Counted from the stretch's first letter, positions 10,387 to 22,346 are shown. The stretch: DNA of 64,000 nt from Dendrophyllia cribrosa (GCA_024195265.1 JAJLRJ010000009.1:9144791-9208790), one strand, 5' to 3'. Notes: a model not told the origin generated them from the sequence alone. Numbers and translations are program-made.

Positions 10387-13000
10387 GTAAGTCGTAGAAT
10401 TTTGGGCACCATACTGGTCATTATCACAAACGTTTTAAATATGACCTATACTAGAAGTTTACCTGTCAATATTTACATTGCATATGCTTAATGCCATATA
10501 TATTCATGCAAAACGCCAACTGCATAGTCATACTGGGTTCAAACATTTGTTGTGTTCTTATTAATAAGAAAACGTAATGGTCAGCTTCACATAATGTATG
10601 GTATGATGCACCACGCGCCAGTTACACTTAAATAGACACGAGGCGCCTCTCGGCTAGTAACAGAAGCCAAAATGGTTGCTCTGAATAATACAGTGGGATT
10701 CGAGAATCCGCTCATATATTTTGTTTCTGTGGACAACAACGCTAGTTGAAGAAGTATGAAGAAGCAGAGCAATATATTTCTTCGTCGGTTTTCAGTGAAA
10801 AGCGTAGATAGAATAGTAAGGTTACACGAAAGCCTTGCACAGGTTGGTAAAACTGTTTCTATTTTAAATGAGAAAGCTGCGGGACTATTTACTCTTTCGG
10901 AGCACGATTTGAAAATGTAGAACTTTCATAGTAACACATGGACAAGCTATCCGTGTCCGTGTTTACTTTGGAAATATGGCAGGAGATTTAAGTCAAGGCT
11001 CATTTTATGTTTTAGTCCACCAATGTGAGAGGAATCACACAAGTATAAGAGGTCAACCAGAATTGGAAGATTCTCAACGGCAAATAGATTTTCTTCGAAA
11101 ATTGCACTTTTTTTATGTAATAATTTCTACAAAAACCTTAAGTTAAAGGGACAAGATTTGAGCAGAACTGGTCTTCCATTGGAAACGGATAACTAAGAGA
11201 AATCATGCAAGGCATTATGCGTGTCACCTCAGGAAATGGACAAACCCGCATGTTGCCTGCACTGCATAAAAAAGGTGCAGCGGTGGAAAGTCTTAGGACT
11301 AATGCATAAGCTGCATGCAGTAGGAAACGATCTTCGGTGGAGAAGAAACATCCGTTGACGAAAATACAATGTACGACACAGTGTGTATGGCACATTAATG
11401 GTAACCACAAGATGATATGTTGGCGGTTTGTGGTCCATACTGCAATTGATGGGTTTTCTAGATTAACACTGTAGGTTTATTGTGCTAAACAACAGCAAAT
11501 CAGATACATTTCTTGCAGGGACTTGACCAGTGGTGTTCCTGAAAGCTATATTGCTGAGATCCATATGATGGAAGCATCTACCCTATCCAACCAACTTAAT
11601 AAAATTCATTTGTTATCACTCCATCTTGTTTTTTTTTGCACCAAATTAACAAATCGTTGTAGGAATCAACCATTCAATGGAGGTACTATGGCCTCAGCAC
11701 AGAAGTAGGTTTATCACCTCATAAGCAATATTTTGAGACGCACATGAAATCTAGGCAAATGTTGTATATCCTCTCTGGTTCACCCAGGATGGAGTCCTGG
11801 CATCGCCATATTCAACAGTACTCATGCTTCATACGACCTCTGAGCCAACAATCTTTGCTCAATAGGCTGCAAGATGCTATATTTTTCCAGTAACCACCTT
11901 CCTTGACGAGCGATATTTGTCAACGCTTCTCGAAAGTCTTCGCTTTTTTCGCCATCGAAAAAGCTTCCAAAATGGTAGCGAGAGAGACCTGGTTTTTATT
12001 TGAGCGAAGCTAGCGCGCGTCCACCGCGGTCAAACGTCCGAGGCGTTTTTCGTTTAATTTAGTGGGACTTTATTTAATACTTTAAATGGAAATATGGGCA
12101 AAAATGTAAAAAAAAAATTAGTTGACGTTACTATCTTTTAATTTTTCTCAAAATTATGAACTTTTTTCCGTTGAAAACTGACCAAAATTCTTTGCGCCTG
12201 ATCGAAATTATGTTGGCAAATGGCGCTGACAATTCTTCAGTTCACAGTTTTTAAACGCTTAGAACTTTTTTGGTAAACTTTGAAAACGTTTGGTAAAATG
12301 ACAGTGTATTGGCAATATATTAAACTTTAAACAGTGAAAATGACGACCTTAACTTTTAAGTACTTTGCTTAACTTTTGCAAATTCTTCTCGTTTGACCGC
12401 GGTTTAATGGCGCGCGGTGCATCATACCATACGATATACAAAGTTTTCCATACCATATTTTTTATAAGAACACAATGAATTTTTGATCTTTAAACGTATC
12501 TGTTATTTAACACATTCATGTACGTTAGGCATGAATGTATTGCAATGAGCATAGGCATGTAAACTGTTAGTTTAGCATATGTTGAAAACGTTTGTAATAG
12601 TGCCCAGTATGGCGCCCCATAGAAAAAGGTTCCACTATAAAAAAAATTGTTAATTTTGGGATCCCATGATGCCTTATCTTTTGGAGTTTAGTTTTAGTGC
12701 CTGATCCTGTGCTCTCTATCCCCATGCAGTTTACTTTGCGATCCTTAAAGTAGGACGATTATGTCATATGACGTGGGATTTTGGATACGTCATCATGGAT
12801 TTCTGGAGTTCTCAAACACTTCAGAAAACCATCCAAATAAACGCAACAGTAATCAAAACTAATAAAGACACATAATGGCGTAAACATGTAAACGTTACAA
12901 CAACAAACTTACTTTTTTATATCAATTAAGAAGCATGACTGAGATCAAATTATAGCTTTGATCATAACACTTAAGAGCAGTTCGTGGAAAAATGACCTTT
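10387..13000 (+). other. Intron with no recognised gene; one weak inverted-end element
   Basis: No coding remnant was recognised in this 2.6 kb. Ends reading 'ccgcggtcaaacg' (about 12027) and 'cgtttgaccgcggt' (about 12390) are inverted and suggest a MITE of about 400 bases with GCGCGC-rich tips at roughly 12010-12420. Sequence at about 12865-12980 resembles 9035-9085 and 9309-9355 around LRR exon 2, which looks like an old local duplication that no longer contains the exon. Confidence 0.45.
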
Positions 13001-13018
13001 TAAACCCTATTTTGCCTG

Positions 13019-13066
<48 letters not shown>

Positions 13067-13600
13067 AAAGTGCCCGCGCTAACTTTCAACATTTATAACT
13101 TCTTTAATATGTATTCAAACGCCATCAAACTTTGTGACTTTTCCTAAAAATTAATCTGGCAACAATTTCATATGACATTGTATTGATTACGTGACTTGAT
13201 ATTTCCATGGCTGTTTCCATGGCAGCAAAATATTGACAGCCATGTTTTTTTGAAATTTGCATATTTTTACCTTTGAATGAAGAAAAACAATGTTTATTGG
13301 TATGACTTTTACATTTTTACGTCATTTAGAGTTTTTCATTGGTTTTGATTATTTTTGAGTCAATTTGGACGGTTTTTATGTGGTTTTGAATAATTTTAGA
13401 AATCCAAGATGGCGGCCGTATAACTAATTACCTAACAACTACGTCATATGACGTCATCGTTCCGTTGTGCGGACCGCAAAGGAGACCTTTTAGGGTCTCT
13501 AGAAATCCTGTAGGTTTCATTGTCATAGCCTTAATGTTCTTGCCCTCCTCCCTCCAGGCTCAGGAACTAAAAAAAGCCCAGGCGGAATAGGGTTAATTAA
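13001..13600. mobile_element. MITE with a 44-base poly-G tract
   Basis: The left end 'aaaccctattttgcctg' pairs with the right end 'caggcggaatagggtt' flanked by TTAA. Directly after the left end is an uninterrupted G run at 13020-13063. The interior has no gene. Confidence 0.5.
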
Positions 13601-13674
13601 AGTCGTTTCGTCTTAGTTGCGATGGTAACACCAAATGTTTGTTGGTATCCCTGAACCCAAGTTTGACCTTAAAA

Positions 13675-14972
13675 AAGGCTGTAAAAAGTGGTAATGTAAG
13701 ACATCGTTTCTCAAGTCCATTTTTAAACTCTATAAATCAAGACTTTCAGATCACCAGGTGTGAAACATTTATGCATGTGTCATTTTGTCACATTAAGTGT
13801 ACATGAACTTAATGTCAAACAACTTGATGGTGTTTTTAAGCCATTTTAATTGATGGGCAAAACTATCAATACCTTTTCATAGTTTTTTTTTCCAACAGTA
13901 CGCCAGTTCTAGAGCTCAAACTACGTGGCTAGTTTATGTACAATACATACTCTAGTTACTAAATCTATAAAAGTATCTGCGGGGCGGGTATATTTTGGAC
14001 TTGGGTTCACTGAAGAAAACTTCGGTGAAATTGACATTTCGTTTATTCGACAGAAATCCTTTAAGACAACTTAATCGGCCTTCAGGCTTAACTAATACAA
14101 TGTACTGTATCGATTTCTGATCAAATAAACAGTTTATAGCCGTCATCTTTTAAACAATCTTAATCCAATAAAGCTTACTTTACGGTTTTCTGCCGTCCCA
14201 ACTTGCGAAGAACGAGTCCATTCTTTCTGCACAGCATACCTTTTCTTCACAAAATTCGGATGTGTAAATTAAATCATCTCTGGTGGCTATTCATGCTGTT
14301 TGTGTTTAGTGGAGGTCCGTTAATTCACCACAGTGTAAATGACAACAACTCTAAATTTGTTTTGCCCGAATGGTTACCGAAGCAAGCCATCGTCGGAAAC
14401 TTGCTCGTCCACGCACATTTCCACTCTGGATTAACCGTACATTTAACGGTCAATCACATTTTGCTAAGCATTTTCAAGCTTTCTGTCTCCTTTCCTACGT
14501 TTTGGAAGTTCAGACCACCATAACGTGCATGCTATTCTTTAAGCCTGAAGGCCGATCAAGTCTCCTTAATGGATTTCTGTCGAATAAGCAAAATGTTAGT
14601 TTTACCAAAGTTTACAACAAATAGTTTTTGAAGTTTTTTCGTCAGTGACATACAGTTCAAAATAAACTCGCCCCGAAGATATTTTTATAGAAATATAGTA
14701 AAAAAATATATTTAAACTAACCACGTAGTTTAAGCTCTAGAATCGGCGTACTTGAACATTTTAGAAAAGGTATTGGTAGTTTTACCGACCAACTAAAATG
14801 GTTAAAACACAAGTTGTTTGACCGTTAAGTCCCTGTACACTCATCGTGACAAAATGTCAAATGCATTAATGTTTTATACCTGACGAAAGTCTTGATTTGT
14901 AGAGTTATGGTGGACTTGAGAAACGATGTGTCACAGTTTGCGCTTTTTACAGCAGTTTCTCATACAGTTCGA
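13675..14972. mobile_element. Foldback element with about 430-base inverted arms
   Basis: The segment 13675-14098 recurs inverted at 14539-14972 with clear divergence (for example 'aagcctgaaggccgat', 'tttctgtcgaataa' and 'cacgtagttt' on opposite strands). The 440-base centre carries short frames only, none recognised. No transposase. Confidence 0.7.
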
Positions 14973-15533
14973 TGTAACATATAGGTACTATTCATGCAGC
15001 TAGTTTGCACTTAACATCTCATGTGACCCATTCGATCGGAACTGGCGGGCGGCACGCCTCATACGGTTTGATGTAACAATCAAAGGGCTCTTAAAGCCAT
15101 CTCGTTAATGCGAGAGAACGTAAGGTTATAAAAAAAAACAACAAGAAGAATTGGAAAAGTTGGGTGCCTTTGATAGGTAAATATAGTAAAGACGTGATAG
15201 GTAGTATGTGTAAAGTTGCTAAATGGTCTATTGAAGTTGATATTTTTTGAACATGAATGGGTTTGACCTGTATGTCTTCGCGCGTGTTTTGTTTCCGACA
15301 GTTGCGTCATATATATAATATAACTTATTTTCAAATTGTCTGTTTCGTGTTTATATGAGGTATAGCATACAGATGGAGTATACAATGGCTTTGTGGCTAC
15401 ATCGGGTGGGGTAAGACGAGGCGACTTGTTGCCTGTGTTTATTCAGTATAGCAGAAGGACAAAATGCGAGTCGCACCAGTCAACTGGATATGAGTCTTGG
15501 CAGGATAGAGAACATTGAGAGAAAGATTGAAAA
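14973..15533. other. Noncoding stretch with a degenerate direct repeat
   Basis: A segment near 14956 ('tctcatacagttcgatgtaa') recurs near 15057 ('cctcatacggtttgatgtaa'). No gene recognised. Confidence 0.5.
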
Positions 15534-15800
15534 TCAATCAATCAATCATCTTTATTTAGTCACGGAATCTCATTCATAAAAATGCTCTTCCAGAGAGCCG
15601 TGCAAAAATCATGCAATAAAAAAATACAATATTAAATAAATATGGTCATTAAAATTATACTAAATTACAAATATGATATAAACGATTTCAGGCTTGTCTG
15701 TCACCTGTAGGTGTAATCGTAGAGTTAGACATTGCAGTCATAGAGGACTTAAGGGCTCTTTTAGGAGCCACCAAATCAATAAAAGTCATGAGCAATGACT
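15534..15800 (-). mobile_element. 3' end of a non-LTR retrotransposon with (ATTG)n tail
   Basis: Read on the minus strand, the sequence ends '...gtgactaaataaagatg' followed by four copies of a tetranucleotide (attg). Short microsatellite tails are usual at 3' ends of CR1/L2-type elements. Only the 3' UTR is present and no coding sequence was found. Confidence 0.6.
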
Positions 15801-16382
15801 TGTATGGCATTACAATGGCAATTTTCTTATCAATCGAAATTTGGGAAAGATGTACGAAGGTTAAAAATATTTACTATCTATATTTATTGATATTTAAACA
15901 GAACTAAAAAATATATTGCAACGATTTTTATTTAGGATTAAAATTGATTTACTGGCAATGTTTTTAAACAGCCAATTTATATGTGCAGTGTATATGTGGA
16001 TGTATGAGACAAAACAAGAACTTTGTGCATGTAAATAAGTTCAGTAAAGTTCAGTAAAGGTGGCAAAGGGTTTATGCGTGACGCGTGATCAGGGAAAAAA
16101 ATCAGTGCGTGAAACGTGAAAGTTAGTAAAATGGAAACGTGATTCGTAAATTGAGGAACTAATATCCTTGTAACGAACCAGACTAAGGAATTTAACGAAT
16201 ATGTGACGCGTGAAATTTATAAAAAAGTGAATGTTTTCTCTAAAGGCTTCATTATATTTTTAAGGTAGACTATTGTAAAAAACGCAAATGAAAATCTTTT
16301 ACTTGTCGCTTTTTCCGTTGACTCAAAAATTGTGTACCTTCGGGCAGAATGGTGTCTCTTGTAGGAATAGAGCTGGTGATTT
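15801..16382. other. Noncoding stretch, nothing recognised
   Basis: Spacer between two LINE 3' ends. It holds a short tandem 'agttcagtaa' doublet near 16038 and several 'acgcgtga'-type words, but no gene or defined repeat. Confidence 0.5.
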
Positions 16383-16508
16383 AACAACAACAACAAGTAG
16401 CTTTATTTGCATCACTATAAATCCTTACAGTATTGCAAAAGCATTACAACATAACAAAATGAAATAACAATAATGTAATAAAGAAATGGAAAATTCAATT
16501 AAGATACA

Positions 16509-18912
16509 TCAGTCTGGATTGATAATTTGATCATTGCGGAGATCAAAGCATGAAAGAATGAATTTTACTAATTGAATATTTACAAAATAATTACGAGAGT
16601 TCATTAATTCATTGGTAACTTCTGAAGGAGAAAACTGTTTTATATTTGGTAGGTGACACCTTATTTTCCTGTGAAATTCGTCCCTAAGAATTGAGTATTT
16701 AGGACAGTGAAAAAGGAAGTGAATTTCATCTTCAATTTCATTAGATCCACAAGTAGGGCACAAACTATCATATCTCGTGATTTGTTCATATCTACCAATT
16801 TCAATCATTAATTTATGATTACTTATACGAAATTTTACTAATTGTTTTCTGTCATTTGATTTCCTTGTAAGGTCTAAGTAATGAGAAGGCGTATATTCGT
16901 TCTTAAAGATATTATAGAATTCGAGTTTCTTAGAGTTGAATGGTATGTCGCCAATATCGGATATATTTTGTTGCATTAAGTGTACATAATGTCTGATTTT
17001 AGTTTCAGTTAAGAAAATAGGGTCAAAATCGGGCAAATTATAGAATTCGGATATCCTTATAAGATTAGAGAAGAAGCTATTTTTAACAGAAGAATGAAGC
17101 CTCTGCAGACATTAAAAGGATCTGTTTAACAATAGAGTTATTGTCCTTACTTTTAAGGTTAGACTTTCTCAAAGTCCGTTTTTCGTTTTGACTTCGTCGC
17201 GCTATCGTGGGCTTCGCAGTCGACTTGTGGCAAGTCTATTTTAAGGTATAAGGTATAATTAATTATTTTCTGATCAATAGCTATAATAGGAGGAAACCTA
17301 CCAAGTTCTGCTCTACATGCCACATTTGATGCCTTATTGCTTACTTCTAGATAACGCTTGCAGAATTGTAAATGGATTTTTTCAATCTGCGAACTGTCCC
17401 AAGACTTAAAATCCGGTTTTGCGTACACACCCCAGACTTCGCTATTATATGTCAAAATTGGGGAGATCATCGTGTCAAAGATTTCACTTGCCAGGAATGG
17501 GGACAATTTACTGAAATTTGTATGTTTTCTTAGACTGAAAAGAGCGTGAAGGGCCTTCTCTTTTAACTGGTCAAGTGCCATTGAAAAGTTACCCGTTGAA
17601 GAGATTACTGACCCTAGATAAGTGTAATTTTGGACGATTTCAATCATTTTATTGCCTTTGCGAAAACTAGACTCAGTACATTTCTTAGCAAGTTTCTGAA
17701 AGATCATAACTTTGGTCTTTTTTGGATTGATACTTAACATCCACGAGCTGCAATAGGAAGACAACATATCAAGACAAGTTTGCTGTCCTGTTTTGGATCT
17801 TGAAAGTATGACTAAATCATCTGCATATAAAAGTGAATTTAATTTTGAGCCATTTGATAGAACAAAAGGATCCGATAAAATATTTTCAAAGGAATGTGGT
17901 ATGTTGTTAACATAGAGGTTAAATAGCAACGGGCTTAAAATGCAACTGGCGTACACCTCTTGCGTATTGAAAGGGTCGTGTTTGACTTTTTCCAATTTGT
18001 ACGGAACATGTAGAGTTTGAGTACAAATTTTTTATTAAATTGTAAAAGCGACCTCCCACATTAATTTGTAATAGCTTGTACAAGAGTCCGTCATGCCAGA
18101 CCGAGTCAAAAGCTTTTTTGAAATCTACAAAACAAGCATATATTTTTTCATTGTGTTGATGCACATATTTATCTACTAAAGTTCTCAGAGTGAGGAGATA
18201 GTCTGCTGTAAGATTTTTTGGCAAAAATCCAATCTGAGAATTGTGGAGTATATCATGAGAGTAAACATGCTCAAGGAGTCTTTGATTTAGGATAGAACAG
18301 ACAAACAGCTTGAAACACAAATTCCTCGATAATTTGATGGATCACTTTTTCCTCCTGTTTTATATATTGGTGTGATAAGGCCGCCACACCAAGTTTGAGG
18401 CATTGTTCCTAGATTGAGAATTGTATTAAAAAGTTTTTGATATACCGGCATCATGTTGTGAAGGCTAGCTTTAATCATTTCATTTTTTATTTTGTCTGAA
18501 AAAGACGATTTATTATTTTTTAATTTTTTCACAGCTACAAGTTTTTCATTTTCGGTGATTAAGTAATCCAAAGAGCATAACTGATTTTTCTAACTCTCGA
18601 CTTGTTGTAGTTCATTGATTATTGTCTGTTGTGCAGAATTTAAAGGTTCATTTGAACGAAGTGAGTGGAAATGTTGAAGCCAGCTTTCCTCTAAGACCAA
18701 TGGAAGATCATCTTGTCTTTTCGAGTGTCATCCATTGATTTTAAACACTGCCAAAATGTTTTCTTATCCGGGTTTTCAGTGGTTTCCTCTAATTCGGTAA
18801 TCGTTGAATTGTAGTAATCAGTTCTTTTTTTGCATAATAATTTTTTGTACTCCGTTAAAACAATGTGATACTTCTTTTTCAAACTCATTAATAATTCATG
18901 ACGAAAATACAA
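16509..18912 (-). pseudogene. Reverse transcriptase of the 16-21 kb LINE
   Basis: In order on the minus strand: linker text ('KTFWQCLKSMDD'), fingers ('KNNKSSFSDKIKNEMIK', 'ITPIYKTGGKSDPSNYRGI'), palm ('CFVDFKKAFDSVWHDGLLYK') and the active site 'LLYADDLVILSRS' with an intact ADD. The C-terminal domain has a CCHC-type pattern 'CPTCGSNEIEDEIHFLFHC' usual for cnidarian elements of this kind. The frame breaks at about 18300, 17960 and 17100. The catalytic triad is intact, but the ORF cannot be translated through. Confidence 0.85.
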
Positions 18913-19008
18913 AGGAAATTAATGTTTAATGAGTGTTTGGAAATCAGTTCAAACACTCCTCATTTTTGCATCCTTAATTTCTCCTTCTAAAATCATTTTG
19001 TTTGAGAA

Positions 19009-19157
19009 GTAATATCAAACATTCGACACAGTATTTCATCAGATTTCCAAACACCTTGAAGTGGGTTAAAAAAAACTCGGCTGCGCCTCGTTTTCCAACC
19101 CACTTCGCGGTGTTTGGAAATCTGATGAAACACTGTGTCTCATCTTTGATATATTAC
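19009..19157. mobile_element. Hairpin MITE inside the LINE linker
   Basis: The left arm 'gtaatatcaaac...cagatttccaaacacc' returns inverted as 'ggtgtttggaaatctg...tttgatatattac', with a centre containing 'aactcggctgcgcctcg'. Length about 149 bases, no gene. Confidence 0.7.
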
Positions 19158-19372
19158 CTCGCAAATCATTATTTAAGAGATCTCTGTGTTTTTGGTTTGA
19201 GAGCTTCCTTAACTCGTGTTTTTTAAAGCGACATTCCTTATCAAGTAAAAACAAGCGATATAATATCCCGACGTTTCAGCGACCTCATGACGCCATTATC
19301 AAGGGTACAAATGAGAATAAAATTAACAAATGCGAGTTCAAGAGTAATAACTAATTTACATAGCGGAGGTGG

Positions 19373-19789
19373 CTACACAAATATTTTAGCACGGATAGAA
19401 TCCGTTTGCACATTCAAACTCGGTGTTAATTGTTTGATGTAAAGCATCTCGTTGACTAGACAATCAAATTTGTTCATGCATTTCTTGAGAACTTTGAAAC
19501 AGCTACGGAGATCCTCAGGGACAGCACCCGCGTGGTCGTTGTCATAGTGCTTGTGTATTGAAGATGATGTGCTTTTATGGCCATCCACGCGGGCAAATAA
19601 ATGCCCGCGCGTGTAGCCAACATAGCTCCCTGTATCACACAGGTTACATTTAAACTGGTACACTACGCACTGTTGATTAACTAACTGCGGTTTAGTCTCA
19701 CAATCTTTAAGGTCTTGGCCAATTTTCCGACTGACAAATACGGGCTGGATTGTGGTCTGGAGTTTAATGCAGACCACAATCCAGACCAC
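19373..19789 (-). pseudogene. GIY-YIG endonuclease end of a Penelope-like element, left arm
   Basis: The 138-residue open frame is the C-terminal endonuclease part of a Penelope-like polyprotein. 'CVVYQFKCNLCDTGSYVGYT' carries the Cys pair and the GIY-YIG signature in a YVGYT form, followed by an R-x-x-H helix, 'HKHYDNDHAG' and the conserved 'KFDCLVNEMLYIKQLTPSLN' terminus. No RT domain is attached, so it is a 5'-truncated fragment. The frame starts inside the palindrome centre and the ATG there is not a real start. Confidence 0.85.
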
Positions 19790-20168
19790 AATCCAGCCCG
19801 TATTTGTCAGTCGGAAAATTGGCCAAGACCTTAAAGATTGTGAGACTAAACCGCAGTTAGTTAATCAACAGTGCGTAGTGTACCAGTTTAAATGTAACCT
19901 GTGTGATACAGGGAGCTATGTTGGCTACACGCGCGAGCATTTATTTGCCCGCGTGGATGGCCATAAAAGCACATCATCTTCAATACACAAGCACTATGAC
20001 AACGACCACGCGGGTGCTGTCCCTGAGGACCTCCGTAGCTGTTTCAAAGTTCTCAAGAAATGCATGAACAAATTTGATTGTCTAGTCAACGAGATGCTTT
20101 ACATCAAACAATTAACACCGAGTTTGAATGTGCAAACGGATTCTATCCGTGCTAAAATATTTGTGTAG
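19752..20168 (+). pseudogene. GIY-YIG endonuclease end of a Penelope-like element, right arm
   Basis: Mirror copy of the left-arm frame, same length and nearly identical sequence; the visible protein differences are TREHL for TRGHL and the first few residues at the palindrome centre. It lacks RT in the same way. Its 3' flank contains the conserved 'ctgaaacgtcgggata' segment of this element family. Confidence 0.85.
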
Positions 20169-20233
20169 CCACCTCCGCTATGTAAATTAGTTATTACTCT
20201 TGAACTCGCATTTGTTAATTTTATTCTCATTTG

Positions 20234-20276
20234 TACCCTTGATAATGGCGTCATGAGGTCGCTGAAACGTCGGGAT
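20234..20276 (+). ncRNA. Hammerhead-ribozyme-like motif in the Penelope-like tail (degenerate)
   Basis: Penelope-like elements are known to carry hammerhead ribozyme motifs. Here 'cttgataa', a 'ggcg...cgct' pairing, then 'gaaacgtc' has the layout of core, stem II, GAAAC. The first core box is not the canonical CTGATGA: the G at core position 8 is A. An identical mirror copy lies at 19267-19307 on the minus strand. Activity is doubtful. Confidence 0.35.
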
Positions 20277-20391
20277 ATTATATCGCTTATTTTTACTTGT
20301 CTATGTATTTCTAAATCATTGTTAATACGAATTCCTTATCAAACCCTTTTTTGTTTGACGATGACTTGATCTGTCTACCTTTTTTTCTAAT

Positions 20392-21340
20392 CTAATCTTT
20401 AAGCTTCGTTTCGCTGCAGCGATTAGTATGTTTTCTACTTCTATTAACATCCTGGATCGGAGTTTCGTCACCTATGTATTCTTGTATGAGCATTTGAAGA
20501 TCTGCTGAGTGCAAGCTTTCTTTGAATTTTTGAGCGGAATACTTTTCCCACAGACACTGTGGAGGTAGAGGTGATAACGGATTATTTTCGCAAGGGGATT
20601 CAAGCTCAGATGTGCTAGGGTTAATATTTATCCAAGTGATTATTGAGCTGTGATCCAAAAAAGGGGATGGCTGCTTAACTACAAAATTTGCAATATCCGA
20701 TAGGGTATCTTGGTCACATATTGCATAATCGATGACACTTATTCCATTCCTTCCATGAAAGGTAACTCTACCTAAGGAATCACCGCTAATTCTTCCGTTC
20801 AAAATTTTGAGGTCGGCGCTTTTGCAAATATCAAGAAGTTTTTTACCGTGATTATTTAAAGCTCGTTATCGTAATTATTCTGACGAATGGGATAATACGA
20901 AAATTCAGATTGATCGTTTGCTATGATGTTGTTTCCGTCATGACAAACACTATCACCCATGAGAAGTATTGACCCTAGTGAGGCGAAATTTAGATATCTT
21001 TTTGAAGTTCTTCAAATAGATCAGGGTCGACATATTTAGAGTTACTCGGTGGAATATAAAGTCCATATGTTTACAGATCTTTGGTTGTTTTGGCATACTT
21101 TTTGTCGATTTTAAACCAAAGGAAATTTGGAGACGTTTTGACAATATAAATACAATCATGAAACACGTTCTTATATAGCAAAACAATTCCTCCGGAGTTC
21201 CTACCACCATTTTTCGATATAGTAGTATCCTGAATAAAAGACCTATACCCTGCTACCTCGACATCTGAGCATTTCCAAGTCTCAGTAAGAATTATGAAAT
21301 CAAAACCATTAATCATGCTTAAAAATTCAGAATTTTTCAA
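20392..21340 (-). pseudogene. APE-type endonuclease of the 16-21 kb LINE
   Basis: Minus-strand fragments show 'DFIILTETWK' (catalytic Glu region), 'GGRNSGGIVLLYK', then after frameshifts 'GRVTFHGRNGISVIDYAICD' and 'FLDHSSIITW' (the SDH-like box). Together these are the ordered motifs of an AP-endonuclease-like domain. At least three frame breaks occur between 20800 and 21200. Confidence 0.8.
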
Positions 21341-21675
21341 TTTGTTCCCTAAATATTTAGAAAATAATCCATTGATATTTCATGCAAAAAAGGACAATTT
21401 GCCTAAATTAGTCAAGCAACTTGTCAAATCCATGTATGTAGAAATAATTGGCTTGTTAATCGCATCCTGGTATAAAATTTAAAACTTAAAACTAAATAAA
21501 TGATTTAATAAATTTTAAAAAGGATATTAGTTCTTTGGGGATTTCTACACCCAAGTCTTTACTAGTGTCAGATTTGTTGCGTGTTGGATCATTTTCTCTG
21601 GATTTGAATGACTGATCTGCCCTCCTTGATGTTGGTGATTGCTGATGTTGGTACTCTAACATAGGTAGTTGCTGG

Positions 21676-21676
<1 letters not shown>

Positions 21677-21712
<36 letters not shown>

Positions 21713-21716
21713 TAAT
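21677..21716. repeat. (ATA)n microsatellite
   Basis: About 13 copies of a trinucleotide with one interruption, at the likely 5' boundary of the long LINE. Confidence 0.9.
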
Positions 21717-21737
21717 ATTTTAAGAGGAGGCCTCTAA

Positions 21738-22181
21738 TTACCTAAAGGTGGTAATGTGTGGCTTCATGGCCAAGTAACGCCACACCACCGTTTTTTTATC
21801 GTTGTCGCCATCTTCATACCCAGCGGGATAAATGACTTTTAACCCTGCCTCTCCTAAACTTGAGACTATCGCCACCGGGATGTTTAACATGTTGATCAGT
21901 CCCCACAAAGCAATCCAGTTCCCCTACTTTCCATCCATTACCATTCTTCGTAGATAGGCCTTCCATGCGCCATGATTGACAAAATCTCTGAAATGAGCTC
22001 CGTCTGGTGTGGGTGGGTTTAGTCTGAGATAATTAACCAGGTTAGAGCGTAATTCTGAGACGCTCTGGGATACCATCCCCAGGCGAATTATTTGGTCATT
22101 CATCGCATGGAATAAACAATTGCCATCTTTTGGTGTTGGAGGGCTGGCGATAAGTAAGTCCCGCGTTACTGACTTCTTTAT
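21738..22181 (-). pseudogene. OTU-type cysteine protease domain fragment
   Basis: Minus-strand translation gives 'PPTPKDGNCLFHAMNDQI', the OTU signature with catalytic Asp and Cys (DGNC). About 50 residues of conserved helical text ('RSNLVNYL', 'HFRDFVNHGAWKAYL') follow, then 'NMLNIPVAIVSSLGEAGL'. A TAG interrupts the frame near residue 85, where a tryptophan codon would be expected. The frame ends at 21738 before a clear catalytic His segment. OTU domains occur in host deubiquitinases and as passengers of mobile elements in invertebrates; which applies here is unknown. Confidence 0.65.
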
Positions 22182-22346
22182 CTAACAGGCACGTGCACTG
22201 GGCTCAATTTAATGGTTTTTAACTTTTTAGACGACCTAACGCTGTTTTATTAATTCATATTCTTAGATTAAATAGTCGCTCTTTTTAAAAATATGTGTAG
22301 GTCTGTATACATATGATATTTTAATTTTTAACTTTTTTAAATTAAC

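Larger units (their letters stand above)
19245..20330. mobile_element. Palindromic Penelope-like element insertion with 12-base target duplication
   Basis: Two near-identical Penelope-like 3' parts are joined head to head at about 19771, giving arms of about 528 bases (19243-19770 and 19771-20299), plus a 31-base unpaired tail at the right. Flanking copies of ATTCCTTATCAA at 19233-19244 and 20331-20342 form a perfect 12-base target-site duplication, so the palindrome integrated as one unit. The arms differ at very few positions (for example TRGHL versus TREHL), indicating a young insertion. Confidence 0.85.
16383..21676 (-). mobile_element. Long non-LTR retrotransposon (APE endonuclease plus RT), interrupted
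   Basis: Minus-strand order is endonuclease (about 21340-20392), linker (19254-19160 and 18912-18580), RT (18571-17159) and a zinc-finger-like C-terminus (17036-16509). It ends in a short (GTT)n tail at 16383-16396. Two later insertions lie in the linker: a hairpin MITE (19009-19157) and a palindromic Penelope-like element (19245-20330). Several frameshifts make it inactive. The 5' boundary near the (ATA)n microsatellite at 21677 is approximate. Confidence 0.8.

Noticed and set aside
11138..11708. Several 60-90 codon frames between 11.1 and 11.7 kb
   Set aside because: No conserved motif, overlapping frames on both strands, low confidence as genes.
19245..20330. Assembly artefact as explanation of the Penelope palindrome
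   Set aside because: A foldback artefact would not create a perfect 12-base duplication outside the arms plus a one-sided 31-base tail.
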